Source: JAXDAY01 sp034679345 (GTDB lineage: Bacteria > Eisenbacteria > RBG-16-71-46 > CAIMUX01 > VGJL01). Taken from it: 64,000 nt of DNA. This document shows positions 7,874 to 16,682 of the stretch, piece after piece. The first letter of the stretch is position 1. Every line of letters begins with the position of its first letter. A model generated the notes under the pieces. The model ran no database searches and had not been told where the DNA came from. It saw only the letters and a list, made by a program, of their open reading frames with translations. Location of the stretch: NCBI GenBank assembly GCA_034679345.1, contig JAXDAY010000017.1, positions 92,187 through 156,186 of the forward strand, given 5' to 3'. Made by a program: the position numbers and the translations under genes.

Positions 7874-8568
7874 TGCCGCCCTGGGGGGAGTCCGTGGCGG
7901 AGAAGAAGCACCCAAGCAAGAATGCCCGTCGAGGAGAGGCCGCGCCGGTCTTCCGCCTGGTCCGGCAGGGGACCTCGATGCGGATCGTCCGATCCCTCAT
8001 TCCGATCCTGCAGAACGGCGGCGTGATCCTGCTACCCACCGACACGATCTACGGGTTCTCGGCTCGATTCGATCGAGAAGATGCGCGGCTGAGGATCCTC
8101 GAGATCAAGGGGCCCGGTCGGCCTCCGGCCATGGTCTCGCTCGTCTCGGGTCTGGAAATGGCCTTCCGCTACGCCGAACCGCCCCACGGCCCGGGTCAGG
8201 ATCTGCTGCGGGCGCATTGGCCGGGGCCGCTCACGGCGGTCCTGAGGGCGCGACCTCATGTTCCGCCCGAGTTATGCGGTCCCGGCGACACGCTCGCGTT
8301 TCGCTGGCCGGCGTCCCCTTTTCTCCAGTCCCTCCTGGGAGCCGTAGGAGTGCCGCTTCTCTCGACGTCAGCGAATCGGACCGGGGAGCCGACCGCCAGC
8401 CGCTTCGATGAGCTCGAGAGCGCCTTCGCTGCGGAACTCGACGGTCTCGTGGACGGCGGGGAGTTGCCCGGCTTCGCCTCGACGATCGTCGATCTCACGG
8501 GACCCGACCCTCTGGTGCTGCGATCCGGGGCGATTCCCCTTGGACCCGAGTCGGACGGCTCGGCTTGA
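7873..8568 (+). CDS. tsaC: L-threonylcarbamoyladenylate synthase (Sua5/YciO/YrdC family)
   Basis: Makes threonylcarbamoyl-AMP from threonine, bicarbonate and ATP for the t6A modification of ANN-decoding tRNAs. Signatures: PTDTIYGF, KGPGRPPAM, AHWPGPLT and LLSTSANRTGEP, ending near the single-domain (YrdC) length rather than the longer Sua5 form. The start is uncertain: ATG 7873 lacks a ribosome site and touches the divergent promoter, GTG 7894 follows GGGGGGAG, and ATG 7978 follows AGGGGA and would begin just before the conserved domain. No other t6A genes are near. The low-molecular-weight phosphatase follows, with its own promoter at the tsaC stop. Confidence 0.9.
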   Translation: MPPWGESVAEKKHPSKNARRGEAAPVFRLVRQGTSMRIVRSLIPILQNGGVILLPTDTIYGFSARFDREDARLRILEIKGPGRPPAMVSLVSGLEMAFRYAEPPHGPGQDLLRAHWPGPLTAVLRARPHVPPELCGPGDTLAFRWPASPFLQSLLGAVGVPLLSTSANRTGEPTASRFDELESAFAAELDGLVDGGELPGFASTIVDLTGPDPLVLRSGAIPLGPESDGSA

Positions 8569-8594
8569 CCCCGCGCCGCGACCCTCCATAAACT
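8565..8594 (+). promoter_or_regulatory. Promoter of the phosphatase-ilvE-glyA-HIT unit
   Basis: TTGACC (8565-8570) overlaps the tsaC stop codon, followed by 18 bases and TAAACT (8589-8594). Predicted transcription start near 8601, about 55 bases before the ATG at 8657. Confidence 0.6.
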
Positions 8595-8656
8595 GGCCTG
8601 GATCGACGTGTTCCGGCGGCGGCGCGTCCACGCTCCGGCGCCCCGAGAGAGGGTGG

Positions 8657-9205
8657 ATGGTTCGAGTTCTTCTCTTGTGCACAGGCAATATCTGCCGCAG
8701 CCCGATGGCTGAGGGGATTCTGCGCGCGTTGCTCCGGCGCGAGGGGTACGCGGGCGAGTTCGTCGTGGAATCGGCAGGCACGCATGCCACGCCCGGGGCC
8801 CCGGTCTCGGCGAACTCCGTCGAGGTCTCCGCTGAGCGCGGAATCGATATCCGCGGGCACGTCGCCCGCCCTCTGAGCCGGCGGATGGTCGAACGGGCCG
8901 ATCTGATCCTGGCCATGGAGCCCGAGCACGCGGACTTCGCCCGGATGGCCTACTCGGAAGCAGACGGCAAGTGCTTCGTCTTGACCCAGTACTGCGAATC
9001 GGAGGGGGATCCGCTGGGCATTCCCGATCCGATCGGCATGGGCCTGAGTTCCTATCGGGAGACGTTCAGTCGGATCGAGGCCGGCCTGCTAGCCGGTCTC
9101 CCCCGTATCCTGGCGCTCGCGGGAGTCGGTGGGGATCGAAGGGAGCAGAAGACCACAACGGAGATCGCGACTCCGCCGCGAGAGGGAGGGGATGACGATG
9201 AGTGA
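8657..9205 (+). CDS. Low-molecular-weight protein tyrosine phosphatase family protein
   Basis: A 182-residue phosphatase. The C(X)5R phosphate loop is CTGNICRS at the very N-terminus (Cys8 nucleophile, Arg14), and DPIGM in the C-terminal half supplies the general-acid Asp of the family. The start at 8657 follows AGAGAGGG. The C-terminus carries a ~25-residue polar, acidic tail beyond the usual ~150-160 residue domain. In many bacteria such proteins sit next to Sua5/YrdC genes, as here with tsaC. It could dephosphorylate tyrosine or arginine residues; the target is unknown. Its last eight bases overlap the ilvE start. Confidence 0.88.
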   Translation: MVRVLLLCTGNICRSPMAEGILRALLRREGYAGEFVVESAGTHATPGAPVSANSVEVSAERGIDIRGHVARPLSRRMVERADLILAMEPEHADFARMAYSEADGKCFVLTQYCESEGDPLGIPDPIGMGLSSYRETFSRIEAGLLAGLPRILALAGVGGDRREQKTTTEIATPPREGGDDDE

Positions 9206-10124
9206 TCGACTCGCCGACAAGGTGTGGATGAGCGGGCAGCTGGTGGACTGGGACGATGCGAGGATCCACATCGCATCCCACGTGATTCACTACGGATCGA
9301 GCGTCTTCGAGGGGATCCGTTGCTACGAGACCCCGCGGGGACCGAGGCTCTTCCGTCTGCACGATCACATCCGGCGCCTCTTCGAATCCGCGCGGATCTA
9401 TCGCATGGAGATCCCGTACAGCGCCGAGCAGCTTGAACGCGCCTCGGTGGAGACGATCCTGGCCAATCGGTTCACCGAATGCTATATCCGGCCGGTCGTC
9501 TATCGGGGACTCGGTGGGGTCGGAGTCAACCCCCTGCACAACCGGACCGAGGTGTCGGTCCTGACCTGGAAGTGGGGGAAGTATCTGGGAGCCGAGGCCC
9601 TCGAGAAGGGAATCGACGTCTGCGTCTCCTCCTGGAATCGCCAGAGCGCGAATACCTTCCCTCCGATCGCCAAATGCGGCTCCAACTACATGAACAGCCA
9701 GCTGATCAAGATGGAGGCGATTCTGAACGGCTACGTGGAGGGGATCGCCTTGGGCAGCGACGGGTGCGTGAGCGAGGGATCGGGCGAGAACTTCTTCCTG
9801 GTGCGTGACGGGGTTCTCTACACGCCTCCACTCTCCTCCAGCATCCTGCTCGGAATCACGCGGGACTCCGTGATCCATCTGGCGAAGGAGATCGGCGTCG
9901 AGGTGCGGGAACAGCGGATCCCGCGCGGACTTCTCTATATCGCCGAGGAGGCGTTCTTCACCGGGACCGCCGCGGAGATCTCGCCCATTCGCTCCATCGA
10001 TCGAATCCCGATCGGGGAGGGGAAGGTGGGACCGATCACGAAGCGGCTCCAAGAGGTATTCTTCGGGCTGATCCACGGCGATGTCGCGGATGAGCACGGC
10101 TGGCTGCAGTCGCTGGAACTGTGA
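9198..10124 (+). CDS. ilvE: Branched-chain amino acid aminotransferase (class IV)
   Basis: PLP enzyme for the last step of valine, leucine and isoleucine synthesis and the first of their breakdown. The 308-residue protein has the class IV fold signatures: HYGSSVFEGIR, the PLP lysine Lys159 in PPIAKCGSNY, EGSGENFF, and TAAEISPIRSIDR with the GEGKVGPITK run near the end. Length and lysine position match Escherichia coli IlvE. ATG 9198 was preferred over ATG 9192 because it leaves seven bases after the GGAGGGG site. It overlaps the phosphatase stop and precedes glyA closely, suggesting one transcript. Confidence 0.95.
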   Translation: MSDRLADKVWMSGQLVDWDDARIHIASHVIHYGSSVFEGIRCYETPRGPRLFRLHDHIRRLFESARIYRMEIPYSAEQLERASVETILANRFTECYIRPVVYRGLGGVGVNPLHNRTEVSVLTWKWGKYLGAEALEKGIDVCVSSWNRQSANTFPPIAKCGSNYMNSQLIKMEAILNGYVEGIALGSDGCVSEGSGENFFLVRDGVLYTPPLSSSILLGITRDSVIHLAKEIGVEVREQRIPRGLLYIAEEAFFTGTAAEISPIRSIDRIPIGEGKVGPITKRLQEVFFGLIHGDVADEHGWLQSLEL

Positions 10125-10135
10125 GGAGTGATGGG

Positions 10136-11377
10136 ATGGGATACCTGAGCACGATCGATTCGGAAGTCGCCGCCGCGATCGACGGAGAGCTTGCGCGGCA
10201 GCGGAACACACTCGAGATGATCGCCTCCGAGAACTTCACTCATCCGGCCGTGCTCGAGGCGGTGGGATCGGTCATGACGAACAAGTACGCCGAAGGGTAT
10301 CCGGCGAAGCGCTACTACGGCGGGTGCGAGTTCGTCGATCAAGTGGAAGAGCTCGCCCGGGACCGGGCGGTCCGCCTCTTCGGCGCCGATCATGCCAATG
10401 TGCAGCCGCACAGCGGAAGTTCGGCGAATCTCACCGCGTACTTCTCGCTCCTCGAGCCGGGCGACACGATCCTCGGGATGAACCTCTCCCACGGGGGGCA
10501 TCTGACGCATGGCCATCCGGTGAACTTCTCCGGGCGCTTCTTCAAGGTCGTGGCCTACGGAGTCAGTCCCGAGACAAAGATGATCGACTACGATGAGCTT
10601 GCTCGGCTGGCGCGGGAGCACCACCCGAAGCTCATCCTGGCCGGCGCGAGCGCCTACGGGCGGACGATCGATTTTCCCCGCTTCCGCGCGATCGCCGATG
10701 AGATCGGCGCCTATCTGATGGTGGACATGGCGCACATCGCGGGGCTGGTCGCCGCCGGCGTGCACCCGAGCCCCGTGCCCCACGCCGATGTCGTCACCTC
10801 GACGACGCACAAGACCCTCCGCGGCCCACGCTCCGGTTTCATTCTGACCAAGGAGACCCACCGCGAGGCGATCGACAAGACCTCCTTCCCGGGGATGCAG
10901 GGCGGGCCCTTGATGCATGTGATCGCCGGCAAGGCCGTCTGCTTCAAGCTGGCGATGAGCGAGGAGTTCAAGGTTTATCAGAGACAGGTCGTCGCCAACG
11001 CCAAACGCCTCGCCGAGCGGATCGTCGCGCGCGGGTTCGATGTGGTCAGCGGCGGCACCGACACCCATCTGTTCCTCGTGGACCTCTCCTCGCGCGATCT
11101 GACCGGCAGCAAGGCGCAGCGCTGGCTCGAGTCGGCGGGGATCACCGTGAACCGCAACACCGTTCCCTTCGACAAGCAGAAGCCGTTCATCACGAGCGGG
11201 ATACGCGTCGGCACCCCGGCGCTCACCACGCGTGGGATGGCGCAGACGGAGATGGACCGGATCGCGGGGTTCATCTGCGACGTCCTTGAGGCTCAGGGCG
11301 AGGAGAGCGTCGTCGGCAGGGTGCGGCGCGAGGTTGCCGATCTGGCGAGCGCCTTCCCGCTCTATCCCGAGCTCTAG
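10136..11377 (+). CDS. glyA: Serine hydroxymethyltransferase
   Basis: Converts serine and tetrahydrofolate to glycine and methylene-THF, the main one-carbon entry point. The 413-residue protein carries RQRNTLEMIASENF, NKYAEGYPAKRYYGG and the PLP lysine Lys226 in STTHKTLRGPRSG. ATG 10136 is chosen because GAGGAG lies upstream at good distance; an in-frame GTG at 10121 overlaps the ilvE stop and is an alternative. It sits between ilvE and a HIT gene on the same strand. Confidence 0.97.
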   Translation: MGYLSTIDSEVAAAIDGELARQRNTLEMIASENFTHPAVLEAVGSVMTNKYAEGYPAKRYYGGCEFVDQVEELARDRAVRLFGADHANVQPHSGSSANLTAYFSLLEPGDTILGMNLSHGGHLTHGHPVNFSGRFFKVVAYGVSPETKMIDYDELARLAREHHPKLILAGASAYGRTIDFPRFRAIADEIGAYLMVDMAHIAGLVAAGVHPSPVPHADVVTSTTHKTLRGPRSGFILTKETHREAIDKTSFPGMQGGPLMHVIAGKAVCFKLAMSEEFKVYQRQVVANAKRLAERIVARGFDVVSGGTDTHLFLVDLSSRDLTGSKAQRWLESAGITVNRNTVPFDKQKPFITSGIRVGTPALTTRGMAQTEMDRIAGFICDVLEAQGEESVVGRVRREVADLASAFPLYPEL

Positions 11378-11390
11378 AGAGGAGAGGCGA

Positions 11391-11738
11391 ATGACGCCGG
11401 ACTGCATCTTCTGCCGGATCGCCGCCGGGGAGATACCGGCGCGGAAGGTCTACGAGGATGAGTCGTTCTTCGCCTTCCACGACATCTCTCCGCAGGCGCC
11501 GGTGCACATCCTGCTCATCCCGAAGGCGCATATCCCGGCGCTGGACGATCTCTCCGCGGCGAATGCGCCCCTGATGGGGGATCTGCTCCTCAAGGCGGTC
11601 GCGATCGCCCGCGATCAGGGGCTCTCGGAGTCGGGGTATCGGATCGTGGCCAACTGCCGGGAGGGGGCGGGGCAGAGCGTCTTTCACATCCACTTCCACA
11701 TCCTCGGCGGCCGGCCGATGGGCTGGCCCCCGGGCTAA
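11391..11738 (+). CDS. HIT family (HINT-like) nucleotide-binding protein
   Basis: Small 115-residue HIT protein. The catalytic histidine triad is HIHFH (99-103), and an N-terminal CIFC pair (Cys5, Cys8) resembles the zinc-binding form of HINT-type hydrolases. HINT enzymes cleave adenosine phosphoramidates and acyl-adenylates. ATG 11391 follows GGAGAGGCGA and lies 13 bases after the glyA stop, so it is probably the last gene of that transcript. A hairpin follows directly. Confidence 0.93.
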   Translation: MTPDCIFCRIAAGEIPARKVYEDESFFAFHDISPQAPVHILLIPKAHIPALDDLSAANAPLMGDLLLKAVAIARDQGLSESGYRIVANCREGAGQSVFHIHFHILGGRPMGWPPG

Positions 11739-11743
11739 GCGGC

Positions 11744-11765
11744 GTCCGGAACCGCTGTTCCGGGC
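11744..11765 (+). terminator. Hairpin after the HIT gene, possible terminator
   Basis: CCGGAAC (11746-11752), loop CGCT, GTTCCGG (11757-11763): a perfect 7-base stem six bases after the HIT stop, extendable by a G-T and a G-C pair. No T-run follows, so a classic factor-independent terminator is doubtful; it may instead separate the glyA unit from the moxR operon. Confidence 0.35.
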
Positions 11766-11802
11766 AGCGTGTAACAACTGATCGCTTCCCAAGGAGGAAG
11801 GC

Positions 11803-12789
11803 GTGCATCCTGAAATTCGCCAGGTCCAGGATATGGTCGAGAGGGAGTCGGAGGCGGTCCGGAGGATCCGGATCGAGATGGCGAGTCACGTCGTGGGGCA
11901 GGATGCCCTGGTCCTTCGTCTGCTGGTAGGGCTCTTGGCCGACGGGCACCTCCTGCTCGAGGGCGTGCCGGGGCTCGCGAAGACCCTCGCGGTCAAGAGC
12001 CTCGCCGCGACGTTGAACGCGACTTTCGCCCGCGTCCAGTTCACGCCGGACCTTCTGCCCGCCGATCTGATCGGCACCTTGGTCTATAACCCGAAGAGCG
12101 CCGAGTTCGCGACGCGCAAGGGTCCGATCTTCGCGCATATGGTCCTGGCCGATGAGATCAACCGCGCCCCCGCGAAAGTCCAGAGCGCGCTGCTCGAGGC
12201 GATGCAGGAGCGGCAAGTGACGATCGGCGACGCGACGCACCCGCTTCCCGAGCCGTTTCTCGTGCTGGCGACCCAGAACCCGATCGAGCAGGAGGGGACC
12301 TATCCGCTCCCGGAAGCGCAGCTCGACCGTTTCCTGCTCAAGGTCAAGGTCGACTACCCGTCGCGCCAGGAAGAGAAGGAGATCCTGGATCGCATGACAG
12401 GCGCTCCGCTGCCGCCCATCCGCCCGGTCGTCGCGATCGAGGAGCTGATGCGCGCTCGCGGCGTGGTGCGGATGATCTATGTCGACGAGAAGATACGCGA
12501 GTATGTCCTGGATCTCGTCGCCGCGACGCGTCGGCCGAAGGAGTATGGGCTGGACCTGTCCTCCTGGATCTCCTACGGCGCGAGTCCCCGGGCGACTCTC
12601 TATCTCACCACCTCGGCGAAGGCCCATGCCTTCATCCACGGGCGCGCCTACGTGACCCCCGACGACGTGAAGGCCCTGGCCCTGGACGTGCTCCGGCACC
12701 GGATCCTGACCACGTATGAGGCGGAGGCGAAGGAGATCACCTCCGAGGAGATCGCCAGGCGGATCCTGGAGACGGTAGCGGTTCCATGA
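11803..12789 (+). CDS. moxR: MoxR family AAA+ ATPase
   Basis: Cytosolic AAA+ ATPase thought to act as a chaperone for von Willebrand A (VWA) proteins. Walker A is EGVPGLAKT (around 53-61), Walker B VLADEIN (114-120), followed by the family-typical RAPAKVQSALLEAMQE and ATQNPIEQEGTYPLPEAQ. The start is GTG 11803, set by a strong AAGGAGG site. It heads an eight-gene operon with DUF58 and Bat proteins, the usual context in Bacteroidetes and spirochaetes, where the set has been tied to aerotolerance and cell-envelope function. The stop overlaps the DUF58 start by four bases. Confidence 0.95.
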   Translation: MHPEIRQVQDMVERESEAVRRIRIEMASHVVGQDALVLRLLVGLLADGHLLLEGVPGLAKTLAVKSLAATLNATFARVQFTPDLLPADLIGTLVYNPKSAEFATRKGPIFAHMVLADEINRAPAKVQSALLEAMQERQVTIGDATHPLPEPFLVLATQNPIEQEGTYPLPEAQLDRFLLKVKVDYPSRQEEKEILDRMTGAPLPPIRPVVAIEELMRARGVVRMIYVDEKIREYVLDLVAATRRPKEYGLDLSSWISYGASPRATLYLTTSAKAHAFIHGRAYVTPDDVKALALDVLRHRILTTYEAEAKEITSEEIARRILETVAVP

Positions 12790-13739
12790 GGCTTCGGCTC
12801 TTCTCCGCGCCTCCTGCGCCTGAGGCGAGGACGACCGGAGGCGAAGAGCGCGCGCTGGAGATCCTCCGCGATGTCCGCAGGATCGAGATCCAGAGCAAGC
12901 GGCTCGTCCACGATCTCTTCAGCGGGCAGTACCACGCGGTCTTCAAGGGGCGCGGCATCGAGTTCGCTGACGTCCGCGAATACGTGCCGGGGGACGACGT
13001 GCGCGGAATCGACTGGAACGTGACCGCACGGATGGATCGTCCCTTCGTCAAGCAGTTTCACGAGGAGCGCGAGAGGACGGTCGTCTTTCTCGTCGATCTT
13101 TCGCGCTCGATGCGGATCGGCTCTCGCGGGGCCGAGGCGGTGACGAGCGCCGCGGCGCGTGTCGCAGCCCTTCTCGCCTTCTCGGCCGCGGCGAACCAGG
13201 ACAAGGTGGGATTGCTCCTGTTCTCCGAGGCGCCCGAGCGATGGGTGCCGCCCAGGAAGGGACGATCGCACCTGCTTCGAATCATCCGGGACATCCTCGT
13301 GCACCAACCGGCCGCGCGCGGGACATCGATCCGCCTCGCCCTCGAGCACGCGACGCGCATCCTTCGCCGACGGAGTCTCGTGTTCCTCGTCTCCGATTTC
13401 CTGCAGGACGACGCCTACGGTCCGGCCCTCGCTATCGCCGCGCGCAAGCACGAGCTGATTCCGATCGTTCTCCTCGACCCGTTGACCTTGCGTCTCGAGT
13501 CGGCGCGGCTTGTCGACTTCGAGGATCCTGAGACGGGGGAGCGGCGGGTCGTGGACACTTCAGACGCGCGGACGCGCCGCGAGCACGAGGCGATCCTCCA
13601 GGAGCGGCGGGAACGCAGAGCGATGAGGTTTCGCGATGCGGGCGTATCGGGCATCGAGATTCCGGTGGACGGAGATCCGTCCGAACCGCTGATGGCCTAC
13701 TTCCGACGACGGGAGAGGTGGCGTGCGGCGGGTCGCTGA
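12786..13739 (+). CDS. DUF58 domain protein (VWA-like)
   Basis: A 317-residue DUF58 protein. The signature REYVPGDDVRGIDWNVTARM followed by FVKQFHEERERTVVFLVDLS is clear; DLSRSM begins a VWA-like fold with a partial metal-ion site (D-x-S-x-S becomes DLSRS). Members always travel with MoxR ATPases and probably are their substrates or partners. No membrane segment was seen. The start overlaps the moxR stop and its end overlaps the next gene by 17 bases, so translation is tightly coupled. Confidence 0.93.
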   Translation: MRLRLFSAPPAPEARTTGGEERALEILRDVRRIEIQSKRLVHDLFSGQYHAVFKGRGIEFADVREYVPGDDVRGIDWNVTARMDRPFVKQFHEERERTVVFLVDLSRSMRIGSRGAEAVTSAAARVAALLAFSAAANQDKVGLLLFSEAPERWVPPRKGRSHLLRIIRDILVHQPAARGTSIRLALEHATRILRRRSLVFLVSDFLQDDAYGPALAIAARKHELIPIVLLDPLTLRLESARLVDFEDPETGERRVVDTSDARTRREHEAILQERRERRAMRFRDAGVSGIEIPVDGDPSEPLMAYFRRRERWRAAGR

Positions 13740-14685
13740 AGTCGCGCTGCTGGTCCTTGTGGGCCTGTCGTGCGGCGGCGCGCAGGATGGCGTTCCCCTG
13801 CGCGCGGGGCTTCGAGCGAGCGCGCGGCCCGATTCGGCCGGTCTCGGGGATCCGGTGCGGCTCACCGTGGAGGCGGTCTTGCCCGGAGGCGCGCGCGGGC
13901 GCGTCGTGGTCGAGGGCGACTCGATCGGCGGCTGGAAGGTTCTCGACGCAGGCAGGCCTCGGTTGCGCGAGCGGGAAGGACTGCGCGTCCTTCGCCAGGA
14001 GCTTCGCGTCGCCGCCTTCCGCCTCGGCGAGGCGGGACCCGACTCGCTGAGGGTCCTCGCCGTGAGCGCCGCGGGGGAAACGCTGGTGCTGGCCGGACCG
14101 GCGCCGCGGCTCAGGATCGGAGGCCAGATCGCTCCAGGCGAGCCCGTCGACGTCTCGGCCGCGAAGGAGATCCGCGACGTCGTCTCCACCGGATTGCCTG
14201 GATGGATTCTCTATGCGGTCGCCGCAGCGCTCGTGATCGCGATTCTCGTCTACTTCAGGGGCCGCCTGCGGCGCAGGGGGAAGGAGATTGTCGAGGTCGC
14301 GCCGGCGGGTCCGACTCCGGAAGAGGAGTTCGAGGCCGCGATCGCGCGCCTGCTCTCCGAGCGTCTTCTCGAGCGTGGCGAAGTCCAGGCCTTCTACTAT
14401 GGGGTCTCGGCGGCCGTGCGTCGCTACCTCGAGCGGGTTCATGGTTTGCCGCTTCTCGAGTCGACTTCCGCGGAGGTCCTCGATCTCCTCGGGCCGAGGA
14501 TGGGGACCACGGAGTCGCGCGAGGCCCTCTCCGCGTGGCTGCGCGAGGGAGATCTCGTCAAGTACGCCCGTCTCGACCGTCTCGCGGCGGAGGCGGGCGG
14601 CTACCTCGATCGCTCCAGAGATCTCATCCGTCTGCTCGCAGCGGCCGCCGGGGCGTCGCAGGAGATCAGGGAGGCGCAGGGATGA
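13723..14685 (+). CDS. Bat-operon membrane protein (DUF4381-like position)
   Basis: A 320-residue protein with an N-terminal hydrophobic segment ending in SCGG (a weak lipobox or cleavable signal), a periplasmic beta-rich domain, one membrane helix (GWILYAVAAALVIAILVYF, about 165-183) and a cytosolic helical C-terminal domain (EEEFEAAIARLL...QAFYYGVSAAVRRYLE). This architecture and its place between DUF58 and BatA match the poorly characterised membrane protein in most moxR-bat operons, whose C-terminal domain resembles that of BatD. GTG 13723 starts inside the DUF58 gene; the stop overlaps batA as ATGA. Confidence 0.75.
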   Translation: MRRVAEVALLVLVGLSCGGAQDGVPLRAGLRASARPDSAGLGDPVRLTVEAVLPGGARGRVVVEGDSIGGWKVLDAGRPRLREREGLRVLRQELRVAAFRLGEAGPDSLRVLAVSAAGETLVLAGPAPRLRIGGQIAPGEPVDVSAAKEIRDVVSTGLPGWILYAVAAALVIAILVYFRGRLRRRGKEIVEVAPAGPTPEEEFEAAIARLLSERLLERGEVQAFYYGVSAAVRRYLERVHGLPLLESTSAEVLDLLGPRMGTTESREALSAWLREGDLVKYARLDRLAAEAGGYLDRSRDLIRLLAAAAGASQEIREAQG

Positions 14686-15668
14686 GCTTCGCCTATCCGT
14701 GGGTCCTGGCGCTCCTGTCCCTCCCCCTGCTGATGGCGATCCGGTGGCTGCGCCGGCGCGAGCGCCTGGAGCCTTCCATCCTGCTCCCCGACGTCGCGAA
14801 GCTCCCGCGGCGCGCCTCGCTCCGCGCCCGCGCCCGGGCGATCCTCCCCATCCTGCGAGCCCTCGCCCTTGTCGTGGTCGTGATCGCCCTCGCGCGTCCG
14901 CGATACGGCGAGAGCGAGACGGTGGTCATCTCCGAGGGGATCGACATCATGCTTGCCCTCGACATCTCCGGCAGCATGCAGGCCGAGGACTTCCAGCCGG
15001 ACAATAGGCTTGCGGTGGCCAAGCGCGTCGCCCGCGAGTTCATCGGGGCGAGGCGCGGCGACCGGATCGGCCTCGTCGTCTTCGCTTCGAACGCCTACAC
15101 GCAGTGCCCGCTGACGACCGACACCCCGGTTCTACAGTCGATGCTCGACACGGTCGACTTCGGCGACGTCAAGGATGGAACCGCTGTCGGCATGGCGATC
15201 GCGACAGGGGTCAACCGTCTGCGCGAGGCGGTGTCGAAGAGCCGCGTTCTGATCCTCCTGACCGACGGACGCAACAACTCCGGAGTCGTCGATCCGATCA
15301 CCGCGGCCCGCCTCGCGAAGGCGGTCGGGGTGCGGGTCCACACGATTGGCGCGGGCTCGCAGGGGGAGGCTCCGGTTCCCGTGGACGATCCCGTCTTCGG
15401 CCGCCGCTACGTCATGATGCCGATGCAGGTCGACGAGGAAAGCCTGCGCCAGGTGGCGGAAGTCACGGGAGGCTCGTATTTCCGGGCGACCGACGCGGAT
15501 GCCCTGGAGCGGATCTACCGGCAGATCGACGCGATGGAGAAAACGCGCGTGGAGACGAAGACCTATGTGGAGTACAGCGAAGTGGGCGGCACGCTCCTGC
15601 TGCCCGCCCTGCTCCTGGTGCTCCTCGAGCTGCTGCTCGGCCTCGGGCCGCTGCGGAAGCTGCCGTAG
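14682..15668 (+). CDS. batA: BatA-like VWA domain membrane protein
   Basis: A 328-residue inner-membrane protein: two N-terminal helices (about 7-20 and 56-71), a VWA domain, and a C-terminal helix (TLLLPALLLVLLELLLGLG). The metal-ion-dependent adhesion motif is complete at DISGS (Asp94, Ser96, Ser98) with downstream TDG in LLTDGRNNSG. VWA domains bind protein partners through the metal. It starts at ATG 14682, overlapping the previous stop, and is followed nine bases later by batB. Confidence 0.93.
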   Translation: MSFAYPWVLALLSLPLLMAIRWLRRRERLEPSILLPDVAKLPRRASLRARARAILPILRALALVVVVIALARPRYGESETVVISEGIDIMLALDISGSMQAEDFQPDNRLAVAKRVAREFIGARRGDRIGLVVFASNAYTQCPLTTDTPVLQSMLDTVDFGDVKDGTAVGMAIATGVNRLREAVSKSRVLILLTDGRNNSGVVDPITAARLAKAVGVRVHTIGAGSQGEAPVPVDDPVFGRRYVMMPMQVDEESLRQVAEVTGGSYFRATDADALERIYRQIDAMEKTRVETKTYVEYSEVGGTLLLPALLLVLLELLLGLGPLRKLP

Positions 15669-15677
15669 GAGCCGGCC

Positions 15678-16682
15678 ATGATGCGATTCGCTCATCCGGA
15701 GCTCCTCTGGGGTCTCGTGGCCCTTCCGCTGCTGGCGGTCGTCGCCGTCGTCTTGGAGCGGCGTCGCGCGCGGGATCTCGGGCGCTTTGTCGATCCGGTC
15801 GCGCGGAACCGGATGCTCCCATCCATGGCCGAAGATCGACGCCGCCTCGCGATCGCGCTGACCCTGTTCGCTTCCCTCTTCCTGCTGATCGGCGCGAGCC
15901 GCCCGCAACTGGGCAGCCGCATCCTCGAGACGAGGCAGCGGGGCAGCGACATCGTGCTCGCAGTCGACGCGTCCCTCTCGATGGAGGCGCGCGACTTGCT
16001 TCCGAGCCGGCGCGAGCGCGCCCGCCAGGAGGTCCTCAGCCTGCTGGACCAACTGCAGGGAGACCGGGTCGCCCTTGTGAGCTTCGCGGGAGAGGCGTTC
16101 ATCCAGAGCCCCCTCACCTTGGATCGGGGCGCCCTTCGCATGCTTTTGCCCCTCCTGGATCCTGCGCGCATGCCGGAGCCGGGCACGAACCTCGCCGCCG
16201 CGGTCCGGCGGGGGATCGAGGCGTTCGGGGATGACCCCCGCCGCGGGCGCGCGATCGTTCTGTTCTCCGACGGCGAGGCCTGGGACGGGGACCTCGAGCG
16301 GGCCGTGGAGGAAGCGAAGCAGGAGCGCGTGCGGATCTGCGCGGTCGGGATCGGGAAGACGCAGGGCGATCCGATTCCGCTGGCGGGGCGTCCCGGCCGG
16401 TCGCCGGAGTACAAGAAGGACCGGCAGGGACGCGTGGTCGTGACTCGCCTGGTCGAGGACGGGCTGCGGAGGGCATGCGAGGCGACCGGCGGCGTCTATG
16501 TGCGCAGCGAGGGAGGGATGGCGGCCGCGCGGATCGCGCGGGCGCTGCGGGACCTGGAGCAGAGCGAGATGGAGGGTGGATTGGGACTGCGCTACGAGGA
16601 GCGCTTCGCCTACTTCGCCGGGATCGCGTTCGGCTTGCTCGCGATTCGCGGCTGGCTCGGCGATCGAAGGAGGTCGGAGTGA
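15678..16682 (+). CDS. batB: BatB-like VWA domain membrane protein
   Basis: A 334-residue paralogue of BatA with the same plan: helices near 8-26 and 57-72, VWA domain with the adhesion motif DASLS (Asp97, Ser99, Ser101), SDGEAWDGD as the third loop, and a C-terminal membrane segment (YFAGIAFGLLAIRGWLG). It probably pairs with BatA at the periplasmic face. A second ATG is one codon in. The stop overlaps the batC GTG start as GTGA. Confidence 0.93.
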   Translation: MMRFAHPELLWGLVALPLLAVVAVVLERRRARDLGRFVDPVARNRMLPSMAEDRRRLAIALTLFASLFLLIGASRPQLGSRILETRQRGSDIVLAVDASLSMEARDLLPSRRERARQEVLSLLDQLQGDRVALVSFAGEAFIQSPLTLDRGALRMLLPLLDPARMPEPGTNLAAAVRRGIEAFGDDPRRGRAIVLFSDGEAWDGDLERAVEEAKQERVRICAVGIGKTQGDPIPLAGRPGRSPEYKKDRQGRVVVTRLVEDGLRRACEATGGVYVRSEGGMAAARIARALRDLEQSEMEGGLGLRYEERFAYFAGIAFGLLAIRGWLGDRRRSE